This document shows positions 47,777 through 57,700 of a DNA stretch of 64,000 nucleotides, in pieces (the stretch's first letter is position 1; each line of letters starts with the position of its first letter). This DNA comes from Archivesica marissinica (Eukaryota > Mollusca > Bivalvia > Venerida > Vesicomyidae): assembly GCA_014843695.1 (NCBI GenBank), contig CM026402.1, positions 13,869,374-13,933,373 on the forward strand, in the 5' to 3' direction. Made by a program: the position numbers and the translations under genes. The notes under the pieces are model-generated. The model was not told where the DNA came from. It made no database searches and was given only the letters and a program-made list of their open reading frames with translations.

Positions 47777-50700
47777 GACAAAAGGGGGAAATCTTCAGAT
47801 ACACCTAATGTGTTCCCTAAAACTGAGTTAGCATTTTGTGCCCTGAATGTGAACGGACTTAAAAAACGATTGGATTACCCTGAATTCGTTGAATTTATTC
47901 ATCACCATGATCTTTTCTGTGCTTTAGAAACACATTTGGACGCTACTGATCTGGTTGATATCGATGACTTTGTTTTCTTGGCAAAAAATCGTACTCAAGA
48001 ATACAAACGAAAATCTGGCGGAATAGGGATATACGTAAGAGAAAAGTACTCGAAATATGTAAAAGTTATCCCAAACAATAATGATTATATTTTGTGGGTC
48101 TCTATCGACAAACAGTTGCTACAGCTTTCAGAAAATGCTATTCTAGGTATCATTTATTTACCACCTGACACCTCTCGTTTTTTAAACGACATCGATATTA
48201 ATAGTTTTGAAACTGAGGTTATTACTACGTGTAGTTTGCATAAATATGTTTTTCTTGCTGGCGATGTAAATGCCAGAGTCGCAGAATTGACTGATTTTAT
48301 TCCGTCAGACCCATTCTTAAATGATTTATTTAGCATTGATGATGAATCATTGTCCCATTTTGATAAATATAACATTCTTGAGAACCTATCAATTACATTG
48401 AATAGAAAATCAAAGGACAAGAAAACTAACCCAAATGGTTTAATGTTAATTGAATTGTGTAGAAATAACAATTTGTTTCTTGTTAATGGTCGATTTGGAC
48501 AAGACACACTAGGGGATTTTACTTTTTGAGACAAGTCGGTCATTGATTATCTTTTTTTAACTGCTGACTGCTTTGCGCATCTAAATAGTTTTCAAATTAT
48601 TGAAACAGATACACTTTTCTCGGATGGACATAATGCACTATATTGGACGATTAAGTTGCAAAATAAATTTAGTCAAAAAGATAACCATGATTTGGGCAAA
48701 AATAAAAAACCAAAATGGAGAGACGACAAAATATTAAATTTTCAGCAAAATATCGACGTTAACCATTTAAACAGTATTTTCAGTATGTTATCAATCGACA
48801 ACCCTGATACACAGCAGAATATTGAATCTGTAACGAATGAAATTAGAATTCTATTTGAAAAATCTGCATCCGAAACGTTTCCGACAACTAGCAACTTTAT
48901 TCCACGTCACACAAATAAACCCTGGTTCGGTCCCAGATGCATTAGTGCAAGGCAAAATTACCACAGTGCAAAATCTGAGTATCGACTTAATTGTACTGAA
49001 GATAATAAATTGCGTTTGAAAAATGCTAGTAACGAATACAAGCGTACAATGAACTATTACATTAGCAAGTTTAAACATACAAATGCAAGTAAATTAAGGA
49101 ACATGTATTCTAATAACCCAAAACAATATTGGAACTTTCTTAAAGGGCTTAAACCAAAATCTAAGATTGATGGATCACCAAAAATAAATGATTTTTTCGA
49201 ACACTTTAAACGTATAAATACAAACCCTCACTTTGCAGATGAAAACAATCAATTCATAACCAATGACTTTTTAGAGAATTCAAACCAATATCTTAACTCA
49301 AAAATTACCGACCAAGAAATCCTAAAGTGTATCAATAAATTAAATAATGGTAAAGCGTCTAGCCCGACAGACAACATCCTAAACGAATATATTAAAGCCA
49401 CAAAAGACTCCCTATTACCAATATATAGCCGCCTATTTAACTGTATCCTAGACTCAGGAATCGTACCAAGATCGTGGCTAGAAGGCTCTATAATTCCAAT
49501 ATATAAAAATAAAGGAGATCCTGGTGACACAGGATCATACAGACCAATTACAATACTATCATGCCTAGGTAAACTATTCACATCTGTACTTAATCTTAGA
49601 CTAACAAGCTATGTTGAAGACTCCCAATTATTAAATGAAAATCAGGCAGGGTTTAGAAACGGATACTCGTGTTCTGATCATATTTTTACATTACACTCCC
49701 TTGTTGAAATACTTAAGAAACGAAAACAGAAGTTATTCTGTTCCTTTATAGATTTTTCACAATGTTTTGATAAAATATGGCGTTTCGGTTTATGGCACAA
49801 GCTTTTGCAAAATGTTATTAATGGTAAGTTGTTCCAGGTTATATATAATATGTATCAGAATATAAAATCATGTGTAACCCATAATGGTAACCAATCGCCA
49901 TTCTTATCAGAAATCGGTGTCCGGCAGGGTGAAAACTTAAGCCCGATCCTCTTCTCTTTATATTTAAACGACCTACAGTCACATCTGGAAGCAAACGGTG
50001 CCGTTGGCATACAGCTTGAGGACACGTTCAGTGATGAAACTTGGCTTAAACTACTACTTCTGCTTTACGCAGACGACACCGTCATTGTTTCCAATAACCC
50101 TGTCGACTTTCAAAACTGCCTGAATCATTTTAATAATTACTGTGCCCAATGGAAATTAGTAGTAAACCCTAATAAAACAAAAGTAATTGTTTTTGGAGCT
50201 AGGAACCTTAATAACTTTGACATTAAATTAGGTGACCAAGGTCTTGAAATCACAGACAATTATCACTACCTTGGTGTTACACTCTCTAGTAATGGATCTT
50301 TTTTGAAGGCTAGAAAACATGTTACCCAGCAGGCAAATAAAGCAATGCACTTACTTTTTACTAAGTCTAATAATGCAGACTTACCGCCAGATTTAATTAT
50401 TAAACTATTCGATCACACTGTAGTACCCATACTAACATATGGATCAGAGGTATTTGGCTACGAAAATCTAGATTTACAAGAAAAAGTGCATAATTCATTT
50501 CTCAGGCGAATAACCAACGCCCGGAAAAGTACACCTAGGTATATGTTATTTGGAGAACTTGGTAGATACCCTATATCTATCATTGCACATACAAAAATGA
50601 TATCTTTTTGGACGAGGATATTACTTGGAAAAGAAAACAAGTTGTCATTATTGATATATAGATACATGATTAATCAACCTGATACAAATTTCCGATGGAT

Positions 50701-51225
50701 CAGTAAAATAAAAGAAATCCTAAATTCTGTAGGTAGACCTGATCTTTGGCTTAACCAAACTACCTTAATTAATAAAAGTACCCATAAGCATATACAGAAA
50801 ATATTAATAGACCAATATAAGCAGCATTGGCATAGCCAAATGCAACTATCAAACAAGGGTAAAATTTATAATTCTTTTAAACAGGCATTAGAATATGAAA
50901 AATATTTCAACATTATCACTAAACAAGACTATTTGACACTCTTCAGATATCGTACCTGTAACAATCGCCTTCCTCTGGAAACATCCAGATGGGGAGGAAC
51001 AGCCTTCCTAGATAGTATTTGTAGGTTATGTAATAACGGGGAAGTTGGCTCTGAGCAACACTATCTGCTTAAATGCGACTACTTTACACAAGATCGGAAT
51101 ATCTGCACGACTTTGTGTTGTCAGACAACATACATTGTTTCTCCAAGATATTAAATACATCATCTGAAACTGCCCTGGTAAATCTTAGTAAATTTACTCG
51201 TATTATCATGTCTAAATTGTGTTAG
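47777..51225 (+). pseudogene. LINE ORF2: endonuclease and reverse transcriptase, broken
   Basis: The frame opens after a stop at 47776; the true start is unclear. The APE-like endonuclease occupies the first about 270 residues: FCALNVNGL, LETHLD, SGGIGIYVRE, GDVNARV and, after the break, SDGHNALYW at about 48620. A single in-frame TGA at 48527-48529 (DFTF-stop-DKSVIDY) splits it; the frame continues unchanged after it. The reverse transcriptase follows: SYRPITILS, AGFRNGYSCSDHI, FIDFSQCFDKIW, RQGENLSPILFSL and YADD at 50066-50077. A C-x2-C-x9-H-x4-C finger (CRLCNNG...HYLLKC) lies near 51020-51070. A frameshift at about 51090-51110 truncates the frame at 51154. The alternative frame continues (KILNTSSETALVNLSKF) to TAG at 51223-51225. 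Only about two lesions means it died recently. Confidence 0.85.
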
Positions 51226-52033
51226 TAATTTTTTAAAGCTTCGCAAGTTGGACATATTACGATATTTGATAGGTATTGCATTAATTATTCAAATCTTATT
51301 ACATATACTTACCACTTTATGGTTCGCAAAAATTGATAATCCATAACGAAAGTATAATTAACCCTACTGAAATTCATCATTAGATTCATATTGTGATATT
51401 TAAAAACGCCTGATACATATACTCTTGCCGAATATTATACAAAACCTCATTATATTCCACAAACGGGAAGAAAATCCAACAAAAGCTATAATCACAAAAC
51501 TATAGATACATTTTATCCCATACTCTATGACCGTGGGAAAAATATTAGACTCATTACGAGACCAATTTACCCAACTCATAAATACTAATCCGCACGATGG
51601 GATTATGTTGTCTACTACGTGAGTCAGTATGATAGTAAAATTATTTTCATTCATTACACGTCACCAGGCCAATAACAATCGATTGACCTTTCATCCCAAA
51701 ATGACAAACAATCCGACAGAGAATAAGTATATTAAATATTATATCCCACACTCTTTAAATATTATATTTGTCTTTCGTTTTATATCATTTAGACGTAATA
51801 GTGGAACTATGTCGTGAATAATATTGTATTTGTATGTAAAATTTGGATACATAAAGAAGAATCCCCCAGCATATTTCTATACATTATTATGCATGATATG
51901 ATTGTTTATACAACTGCTTTCATTTCAGGTCATTCCCGGAAGCACCACGTGGCTAAATATTTGTTTCTGTTATATACCCTCATGTTGTACACATGTACCT
52001 GAGAGAATAAAAGTATATGTCTGTCTGTCTGTC
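51226..52033 (+). other. LINE 3' UTR
   Basis: About 800 bp between the end of ORF2 and the (TGTC)4 tail. It has no supported frame. AATAAA-like GAGAATAAAAG lies just before the tail. Confidence 0.6.
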
Positions 52034-52046
52034 AGGTGTTGAAACT

Positions 52047-52138
52047 CAACTGATTGTCAATTTTAAGGTAACACTTTGTAAGCAATTAATAGTGATTAAA
52101 TACTTCAAAGTGTTACCTTTAATTTGACAATCAGTTGA
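52047..52138. repeat. Inverted repeat (hairpin) inside the MULE, 33-bp arms
   Basis: TCAACTGATTGTCAATTTTA and AGGTAACACTTTG on the left pair with CAAAGTGTTACCT and TTAATTTGACAATCAGTTGA on the right. It may be a small MITE or a terminator-like palindrome in the MULE 3' region. Confidence 0.75.
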
Positions 52139-52217
52139 AAACTGATATCTTATTCTGTTATGTAAATCAATTTGACAATCAGTTGAAAACTGATATCTTA
52201 TTCTGTTATGTAAATCC
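52121..52217. repeat. 48-bp tandem duplication
   Basis: Two copies of a unit with AATTTGACAATCAGTTGAAA and ACTGATATCTTATTCTGTTA; the first overlaps the right arm of the hairpin. Confidence 0.9.
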
Positions 52218-52316
52218 ATTTGAATGTTTTATTTTCTGTGTAAATTAAACATGTGTAATAAAATAAAAAATAAAATATTGAAAAATATTTTGTCATTATT
52301 GTAACCTCATTATTAG

Positions 52317-52492
52317 GAGGTGTTTTAGTTAAGGGGTGTTTTGTCCACCTTGTAAAAACCGTAGGGGGTGTTTTGTCCGCCTTGTAAAAACCGTAGGTGG
52401 TGTTTTGTCCACCTTGTAAAAATGATGAGGGGTGTTTTGTCCACCTATACAAAAATGAGCGGGGGGTGTTTAGTCCGGGGGGTGTTTTGTCC
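52317..52492 (-). repeat. MULE right terminal inverted repeat
   Basis: Reverse complement of 44395-44572, with the same order of spacers (ACCGTAGGGGG, ACCGTAGGTGG, ATGATGAGGGG, AAAATGAGCGG) and an outer GGTGTTTTGTCC. Similarity to the left end is very high despite the frameshifted transposase. Confidence 0.85.
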
Positions 52493-52560
52493 TACACTCA
52501 TTTTATAGCTATGCAATTATTAATAAAATATATTGATAACATTGTTTTTGTAGGCTTTGG

Positions 52561-52691
52561 GGATGGGGGGGTCATTATTCTATAAGGGGGGGTCATTATT
52601 CTATAATAGAATATGGACCCGCGGGTCACTTTTTTCTATAGAATAATGACCCGCAGGTCATTATTTTGGCGAGTCAATATTCTATATGACA
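52561..52691. repeat. Right terminus of the fold-back element
   Basis: Contains GGGGTCATTATTCTATAAG twice, GACCCGCGGGTCA and GTCAATATTCTATATGAC, the mirror of 28607-28690. The terminal motif is a variant of the array core. Confidence 0.75.
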
Positions 52692-52693
52692 AG

Positions 52694-52814
52694 TATTTCA
52701 TTGCCATTCGGGGAACAGTTAAAACAATTGTCCCGCTATGCAGCAGACTACCCGATTAACTATTGCCCCGAGGCCTGCGGTGGTTTTAACTGTTCCTTGA
52801 ATGGCAATGAAATA
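52694..52814. mobile_element. Short palindromic element, 32-bp arms
   Basis: Left arm TATTTCATTGCCATTC then GAACAGTTAAAAC; right arm GTTTTAACTGTTC then GAATGGCAATGAAATA. Arms differ at two or three positions. It starts within a few bases of the fold-back terminus, so the large element inserted next to or at the edge of this one. A plus-strand frame across it (52686-52898) is not a gene. Confidence 0.7.
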
Positions 52815-53185
52815 GTTGTTTTATTACTCAACAAATTCCTAAAATGCTACAAGCCACTACTATTTTTCTTGTCACATAATGCCTCAACAATGTGCTGATG
52901 ATAGAAGACTAATTTTGGTTTCAGTTTTACATGTGGGTGTTTTCTTAAATTAATTAATGAATGTCAACATTTGATCATTCCGAGTTAATCCTCATTTACT
53001 TCACCGCTTAGCAACATGACAAGCGTTAATACTTAAAGCCAATTAATTTTTATAGACATTAATACTGCTATGGCGACCCTGTGTTAAGTGGTCACCTCCC
53101 GCAGGTGTTCATTTCCAGTGCTTATCCTGACTAAGACTGGCTGCTGAGACAGGTTTGATGTAACGCCTTGGTTAATATTCATGTT
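52815..53185. other. Intron spacer, nothing recognised
   Basis: AT-rich sequence of the long intron between exons A and B. No gene or repeat supported. Confidence 0.35.
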
Positions 53186-53269
53186 CTTATAAAATAAATA
53201 TTGCATACCGGAGTGGGCAATATGAATAATATCGCCCACTCAGGAATGCAATATTTATTTTATTATAAT
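53186..53269. mobile_element. Short palindromic MITE-like element
   Basis: Arms ATAAAATAAATATTGCATAC with CGGAGTGGGC and the inverted GCCCACTCAGGAATGCAATA with TTTATTTTAT pair over about 37 bp around a loop of only a few bases. Confidence 0.7.
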
Positions 53270-53344
53270 GAACTATTGGAAAACTGGTTACAGGAAACAA
53301 TCAAGACGACTTGTTCTAGTAAATCTATTCATACCTTTCCTTCA

Positions 53345-53820
53345 TAGAGATTTAGGTTAATATACTATTATATCTCCATACAAATGACAGTCATTTAGCT
53401 ATCATGCAGTGTATAAGTAGTCGCCATATCTATCCCACCTCCATAGATATTACTGGGACTGCATGAGATTTAGGTCAATATACTATTATATCTCCATACA
53501 AACGACAGTCATTTAGCTATAATGCAGTGGATAAGTAGCCGCCATATCTATCCCACCTCCATAGATATTACTGGGACTACATGAGATTTAGGTCAATATA
53601 CTATTATATCTCTATACAAACGACAGTCATTTAGCTATAATGCAGTGGATAAGTAGCCGCCATATCTATCCCACCTCCATAGATATTACTGGGACTACAT
53701 GAGATTTAGGTCAATATACTATTATATCTCTATACAAACGACAGTCATTTAGCTATAATGCAGTGGATAAGTAGCCGCCATATCTATCCCACCTCCATAG
53801 ATATTACTGGGACTACATGA
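53345..53820. repeat. About 108-bp array related to the 63-bp satellite
   Basis: Four to five copies of a unit with GAGATTTAGGTCAATATACT, ACAGTCATTTAGCTATAATG and CCACCTCCATAGATATTACT. The lead-in of the 63-bp satellite at 22170-22290 is homologous and in the same orientation, so two different tandem arrays grew from the same dispersed repeat. Confidence 0.9.
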
Positions 53821-54180
53821 ATTCTGGCCTTTATTATATTATGTATTTATCAATGTATGTTGTATTGGTAATGGCGTCAAGAGGTGCTTTTATGAGGGAA
53901 AGGGTTATATAATCTGTATATAGAAGCTTTTATGTGTGCATTTCAATAAGCATCTATTTATTGATGTACTATGTTTTTAGCAATATCTCAATGAGAGGTA
54001 TACTGATATAGACTGATTTTATTACCGAAAATATTGACTGGTCAATATTATCTCAGAAGCTAAAAATTAAATAATATTGACTATTGACCTATGGGAATTT
54101 TGCATTGAGTAGTCACGTGAGGTATAATAGACTAAAATCTGTGGGAAGATACAGGTCAGGCAAGATCCAATTCTATTCAG
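53821..54180. other. Intron spacer, nothing recognised
   Basis: AT-rich. Short inverted pairs such as AATATTGACTGGTCAATATT near 54030 are present, but no element boundary could be drawn. Confidence 0.35.
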
Positions 54181-54182
54181 AA

Positions 54183-54598
54183 ATCACATAATACATGTAT
54201 AGCATTTCATAATACATGTATAGCATTTCATAATACATGTATGGCATTTCAGAATACATGTATGGCATTTCAGAATACATGTATAGCATTTCATTATACA
54301 TGTATAGCATTTCATAATACATGTATAGCATTTCATAATACATGCATAGCATTTCATAATACATGTACATTCTACATCCGCTATGTCGAATTCCGTCGAA
54401 CCGAACAAAATACTTCGACATAACCGAAATTTGATTTAGCGAAATTCAATATAAACGAAGCCAGTTATATGTAACATGATAGTGTCCGAAGCGGGACTTT
54501 GATCCGACTTTGAGATACCTGGAGAATTCGACATAACCGACTTTTGACATAACAGATGTAGACTGTATACCATTTCATAATACATTTATACCATTTCC
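54183..54598. repeat. 21-bp minisatellite split by a mariner-type MITE
   Basis: About nine copies of ATACATGTATAGCATTTCATA-type units (21 bp) at 54183-54365, then one to two more (ATACCATTTCATAATACATT) at 54568-54598 on the other side of the MITE at 54366-54567. The right remnant touches the inferred donor of exon A. Confidence 0.85.
54366..54567. mobile_element. Mariner-type MITE with TA duplication, copy 2
   Basis: TA-flanked. Left CATTCTACATCCGCTATGTC, right GACATAACAGATGTAGACTG. Same family as 20041-20232 but with the interior in reverse orientation (TTCCGTCG at the left here, CGACGGAA at the right there). It inserted into the 21-bp array, leaving array sequence on both sides. Confidence 0.75.
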
Positions 54599-54749
54599 AC
54601 TCTTGTGTCTCCACATACAACAGCTGTGTCCTTGAACTTTGGGTTGTCCTTTATCTTGACTTCTGGGAATTCCAATTCTTCCTTCAAATATTGAGCGTCT
54701 AGTTTCCTCGCTACTCTGTCATCATGGTGAGACATGAGACTGTCAAAAT
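54592..54749 (-). CDS. Host gene exon A (first exon visible in the window)
   Basis: About 52 residues: DFDSLMSHHDDRVARKLDAQ, YLKEELEFPEVKIKDNPKFK and DTAVVCGDTRVEM. The acceptor is TAGTTGACAG|ATTTTG at 54749 (phase 1). Two donors fit: ATG|GTATAA at 54592 (used here) or the better-consensus GTT|GTATGT at 54619. Both end on a codon boundary and match exon B (phase 0). The peptide is charged and probably helical; no domain recognised. Upstream exons lie beyond the window. The 47-bp array begins directly at the acceptor and the 21-bp array at the donor. About 28 kb of intron separates it from exon B. Confidence 0.65.
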
Positions 54750-57700
54750 CTGTCAACTAGAAGAATGAGACGAGAATTTATCTGTCAGAATCAATTAGAA
54801 AAATTAGAAGAAATATCAGGGAATGTGTCTGTCAGAATAAACTAGAATAATGAGAAGAGAGTTCAGGGAATGTGTCTGTCAGAATCAACTAGAAGAATGA
54901 GAAGAGATTTCAGGGAATGTGTCTGTCAGAATCAACTAAAAGAATGAGAAGAGATTTCAGGGAATGTGTCTGTCAGAATCAACTAGAAGAATAAGAAGAG
55001 ATGGAAGGGAATGTGTCTGTTAGAATAAACTAGAAGAATGAGAAGATATTTCAGGGAATGTGTCTGTCAGAATCAACTAGAAGAATAAGAATAGATGGAA
55101 GGGAATGTGTCTGTTAGAATAAACTAGAAGAATGAGAAGAGATTTCAGGGAATGTGTCTGTCAGAATCAACTAGAAGAATGAGAAGAGATTTCAGGGAAT
55201 GTGTCTGTCAGAATCAACTAGAAGAATGAGAAGAGATTTCAGGGAATGTGTCTGTCAGAATCAACTAGAAGAATGAGAAGAGATGGAAGGGAATGTGTCT
55301 GTCAGAATCAACTAGAAGAATGAGAAGAGATTTCAGGGAATGTGTCTGTCAGAATCAACTAGAAGAATGAGAAGAGATTTCAGGGAATGTGTCTGTTAGA
55401 ATAAACTAGAAGAATGAGAAGAGATGGAAGGGAATGTGTCTGTCAGAATGAACTAGAAGAATGAGAAGAGATGGAAGGGAATGTGTCTGTCAGAATCAAC
55501 TGGAATAATGAGAAGAGATGGAAGGGAATGTGTCTGTCAGAATCAACTAGAAGAACGAGATGAGATGGAAGGGAATGTGTCTGTCAGAATCAACTAGAAG
55601 AATGAGAAGAGATGGAAGGGAATGTGTCTGTCAGAATCAACTAGAAGAACGAGATGAGATGGAAGGGAATGTGTCTGTCAGAATCAACTAGAAGAACGAG
55701 ATGAGATGGAAGGGAATGTGTCTGTCAGAATCAACTAGAAGAATAAGAAGAGATTTCAGGGAATGTGTCTGTCAGAATCAACTAGAAGAATGAGAAGAGA
55801 TTTCAGGGAATGTGTCTGTCAGAATCAACTAGAAGAATGAGAAGAGATTTCAGGGAATGTGTCTGTCAGAATCAACTAGAAGAATGAGAAGAGAGTTCAG
55901 GGAATGTGTCTGTCAGAATCAACTAGAAGAATGAGAAGAGAGTTCAGGGAATGTGTCTGTCAGAATCAACTAGAAGAATGAGAAGAGAGTTCAGGGAATG
56001 TGTCTGTCAGAATCAACTAGAAGAATGAGAAGAGATTTCAGTGGGAAGGGATGTGTCTGTCAGAATCAACTAAAAGAATGAGAAGAGATGGAAGGGAATG
56101 TGTCTGTCAGAATCAACTAGAAGAATAAGAAGAGATGGAAGGAATGTGTCTGTCAGAACAACTGGAATAATGAGAAGAGAGTTCAGGGAATGTGTCTGTC
56201 AGAATCAACTAAAAGAATGAGAAGAGATTTCAGGGAATGTGTCTGTCAGAATCAACTAAAAGAATGAGAAGAGATTTCAGGGAATGTGTCTGTCAGAATC
56301 AACTAGAAGAATAAGAAGAGATGGAAGGGAATGTGTCTGTCAGAATCAACTGGAATAATGAGAAGAGAGTTCAGGGAATGTGTCTGTCAGAATCAACTAG
56401 AAGAATGAGAGGAGATTTCAGGGAATGTGTCTGTCAGAATCAACTGGAAGAATGAGAAGAGAGTTCAGGGAATGTGTCTGTCAGAATCAACTAGAAGAAT
56501 GAGAAGAGATTTCAGGGAATGTGTCTGTCAGAATCAACTAGAAGAATGAGAATAGATTTCAGGGAATGTGTCTGTCAGAATCAACTAGAAGAATGAGAAG
56601 AGAGTTCAGGGAATGTGTCTGTCAGAATCAACTAGAAGAATGAGAAGAGATGGAAGGGAATGTGTCTGTCAGAATCAACTAGAAGAATGAGAAGAGATGG
56701 AAGGGAATGTGTGTCAGAATCAACTAGAAGAATGAGAAGAGATGGAAGGGAATGTGTCTGTTAGAATAAACTAGAAGAATGAGAAGAGATGGAAGGGAAT
56801 GTGTCTGTCAGAATCAACTAGAAGAATGAGAAGAGATGGAAGGGAATGTGTCTGTCAGAATCAACTAGAAGAATGAGAAGAGATGGAAGGGAATGTGTCT
56901 GTCAGAATCAACTAGAGAATGAGAAGAGATGGAAGGGAATGTGTCTGTCAGAATCAACTAGAAGAATGAGATGAGATTTCAGGGAATGTGTCTGTCAGAA
57001 TCAACTAGAAGAATGAGAAGAGATGGAGGGAATGTGTCTGTCAGAATCAACTAGAAGAATAAGAAGAGATTTCAGGGAATGTGTCTGTCAGAATCAACTA
57101 GAAGAATGAGAAGAGATTTCAGGGAATGTGTCTGTCAGAATCAACTAGAAGAATAAGAATATATTTCAGGGAATGTGTCTGTCAGAATCAACTAGAAGAA
57201 TGAGAAGAGATTTCAGGGAATGTGTCTGTCAGAATCAATTAGAAGAATGAGAAGAGATTTCAGGGAATGTGTCTGTCAGAATCAACTAGAAGAATGAGAA
57301 GAGATTTCAGGGAATGTGTCTGTCAGAATCAACTAGAAGAATAAGAATATATTTCAGGGAATGTGTCTGTCAGAATCAACTAGAAGAATGAGAAGAGATT
57401 TCAGGGAATGTGTCTGTCAGAATCAATTAGAAGAATAAGAAGAGATTTCAGGGAATGTGTCTGTCAGAATCAACTAGAAGAATGAGAAGAGATTTCAGGG
57501 AATGTGTCTGTCAGAATCAACTAGAAGAATGAGAAGAGATTTCAGGGAATGTGTCTGTCAGAATCAACTAGAAGAATGAGAAGAGATTTCAGGGAATGTG
57601 TCTGTCAGAATCAACTAGAAGAATGAGAAGAGATGGAAGGGAATGTGTCTGTTAGAATAAACTAGAAGAATGAGAAGAGATAGGGAATGTGTCTGTCAGA

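Larger units (their letters stand above)
46379..52033 (+). mobile_element. APE-type non-LTR retrotransposon (LINE), nearly full length
   Basis: The structure is a short 5' UTR, ORF1 (46505-47614), ORF2 with endonuclease and reverse transcriptase (47777-51225), about 800 bp of 3' UTR and an AGAGAATAAAAGTATATGTC end with (TGTC)4. An L1-ORF1-like RNA-binding protein, a C-terminal CCHC-type finger and a tetranucleotide tail fit several invertebrate LINE clades (L1/Tx1 or I/Nimb-like). I cannot assign the clade without a tree. The 5' boundary is approximate (GGTTTTCCCGCTTCCGG) and no target duplication was found. It sits between the MULE transposase and the MULE right end. Confidence 0.85.
44395..52492 (+). 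mobile_element. MULE DNA transposon with iterated terminal inverted repeats
   Basis: Terminal inverted repeats of about 180 bp (44395-44572 and 52317-52492) are nearly identical. Both are built of about five subrepeats with a GGACAAAACACC core and TTTTTACAAGG spacers. They enclose a FLYWCH-MULE transposase relic (44827-46264) and an inserted LINE. Without the LINE the element is about 2.4 kb. The left end has a C15 run where the right has a shorter G run. The 9 bp expected as target duplication (TAGGGAGCC against TACACTCAT) do not match. The insertion lies in the right arm of the fold-back element. Confidence 0.8.
28607..52691. mobile_element. 24-kb fold-back-like composite element
   Basis: The outer ends match as inverted repeats: GTCATATAGAATATTGAC begins at 28608 and its reverse complement ends at 52690. 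Related GGGTCATTATTCTAT motifs follow inward on both sides, including a shared GACCCGCGGGTCA. A unique segment at 29250-29580 recurs inverted at 43985-44290. Arrays of the same about 60-bp unit lie in opposite orientation at 29590-30940 and 31141-43985. This gives a long interrupted palindrome, as in Drosophila Foldback-type elements whose arms are tandem repeats. The right part holds a MULE (44395-52492). A 5-bp AGTAT lies near both ends but is offset, so no target duplication is proven. Confidence 0.6.

Noticed and set aside
28596..52700. Target site duplication AGTAT of the fold-back element
   Set aside because: AGTAT lies at 28597-28601 and 52692-52696, but on the left five extra bases separate it from the terminus. 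Five matching bases are too few to claim.
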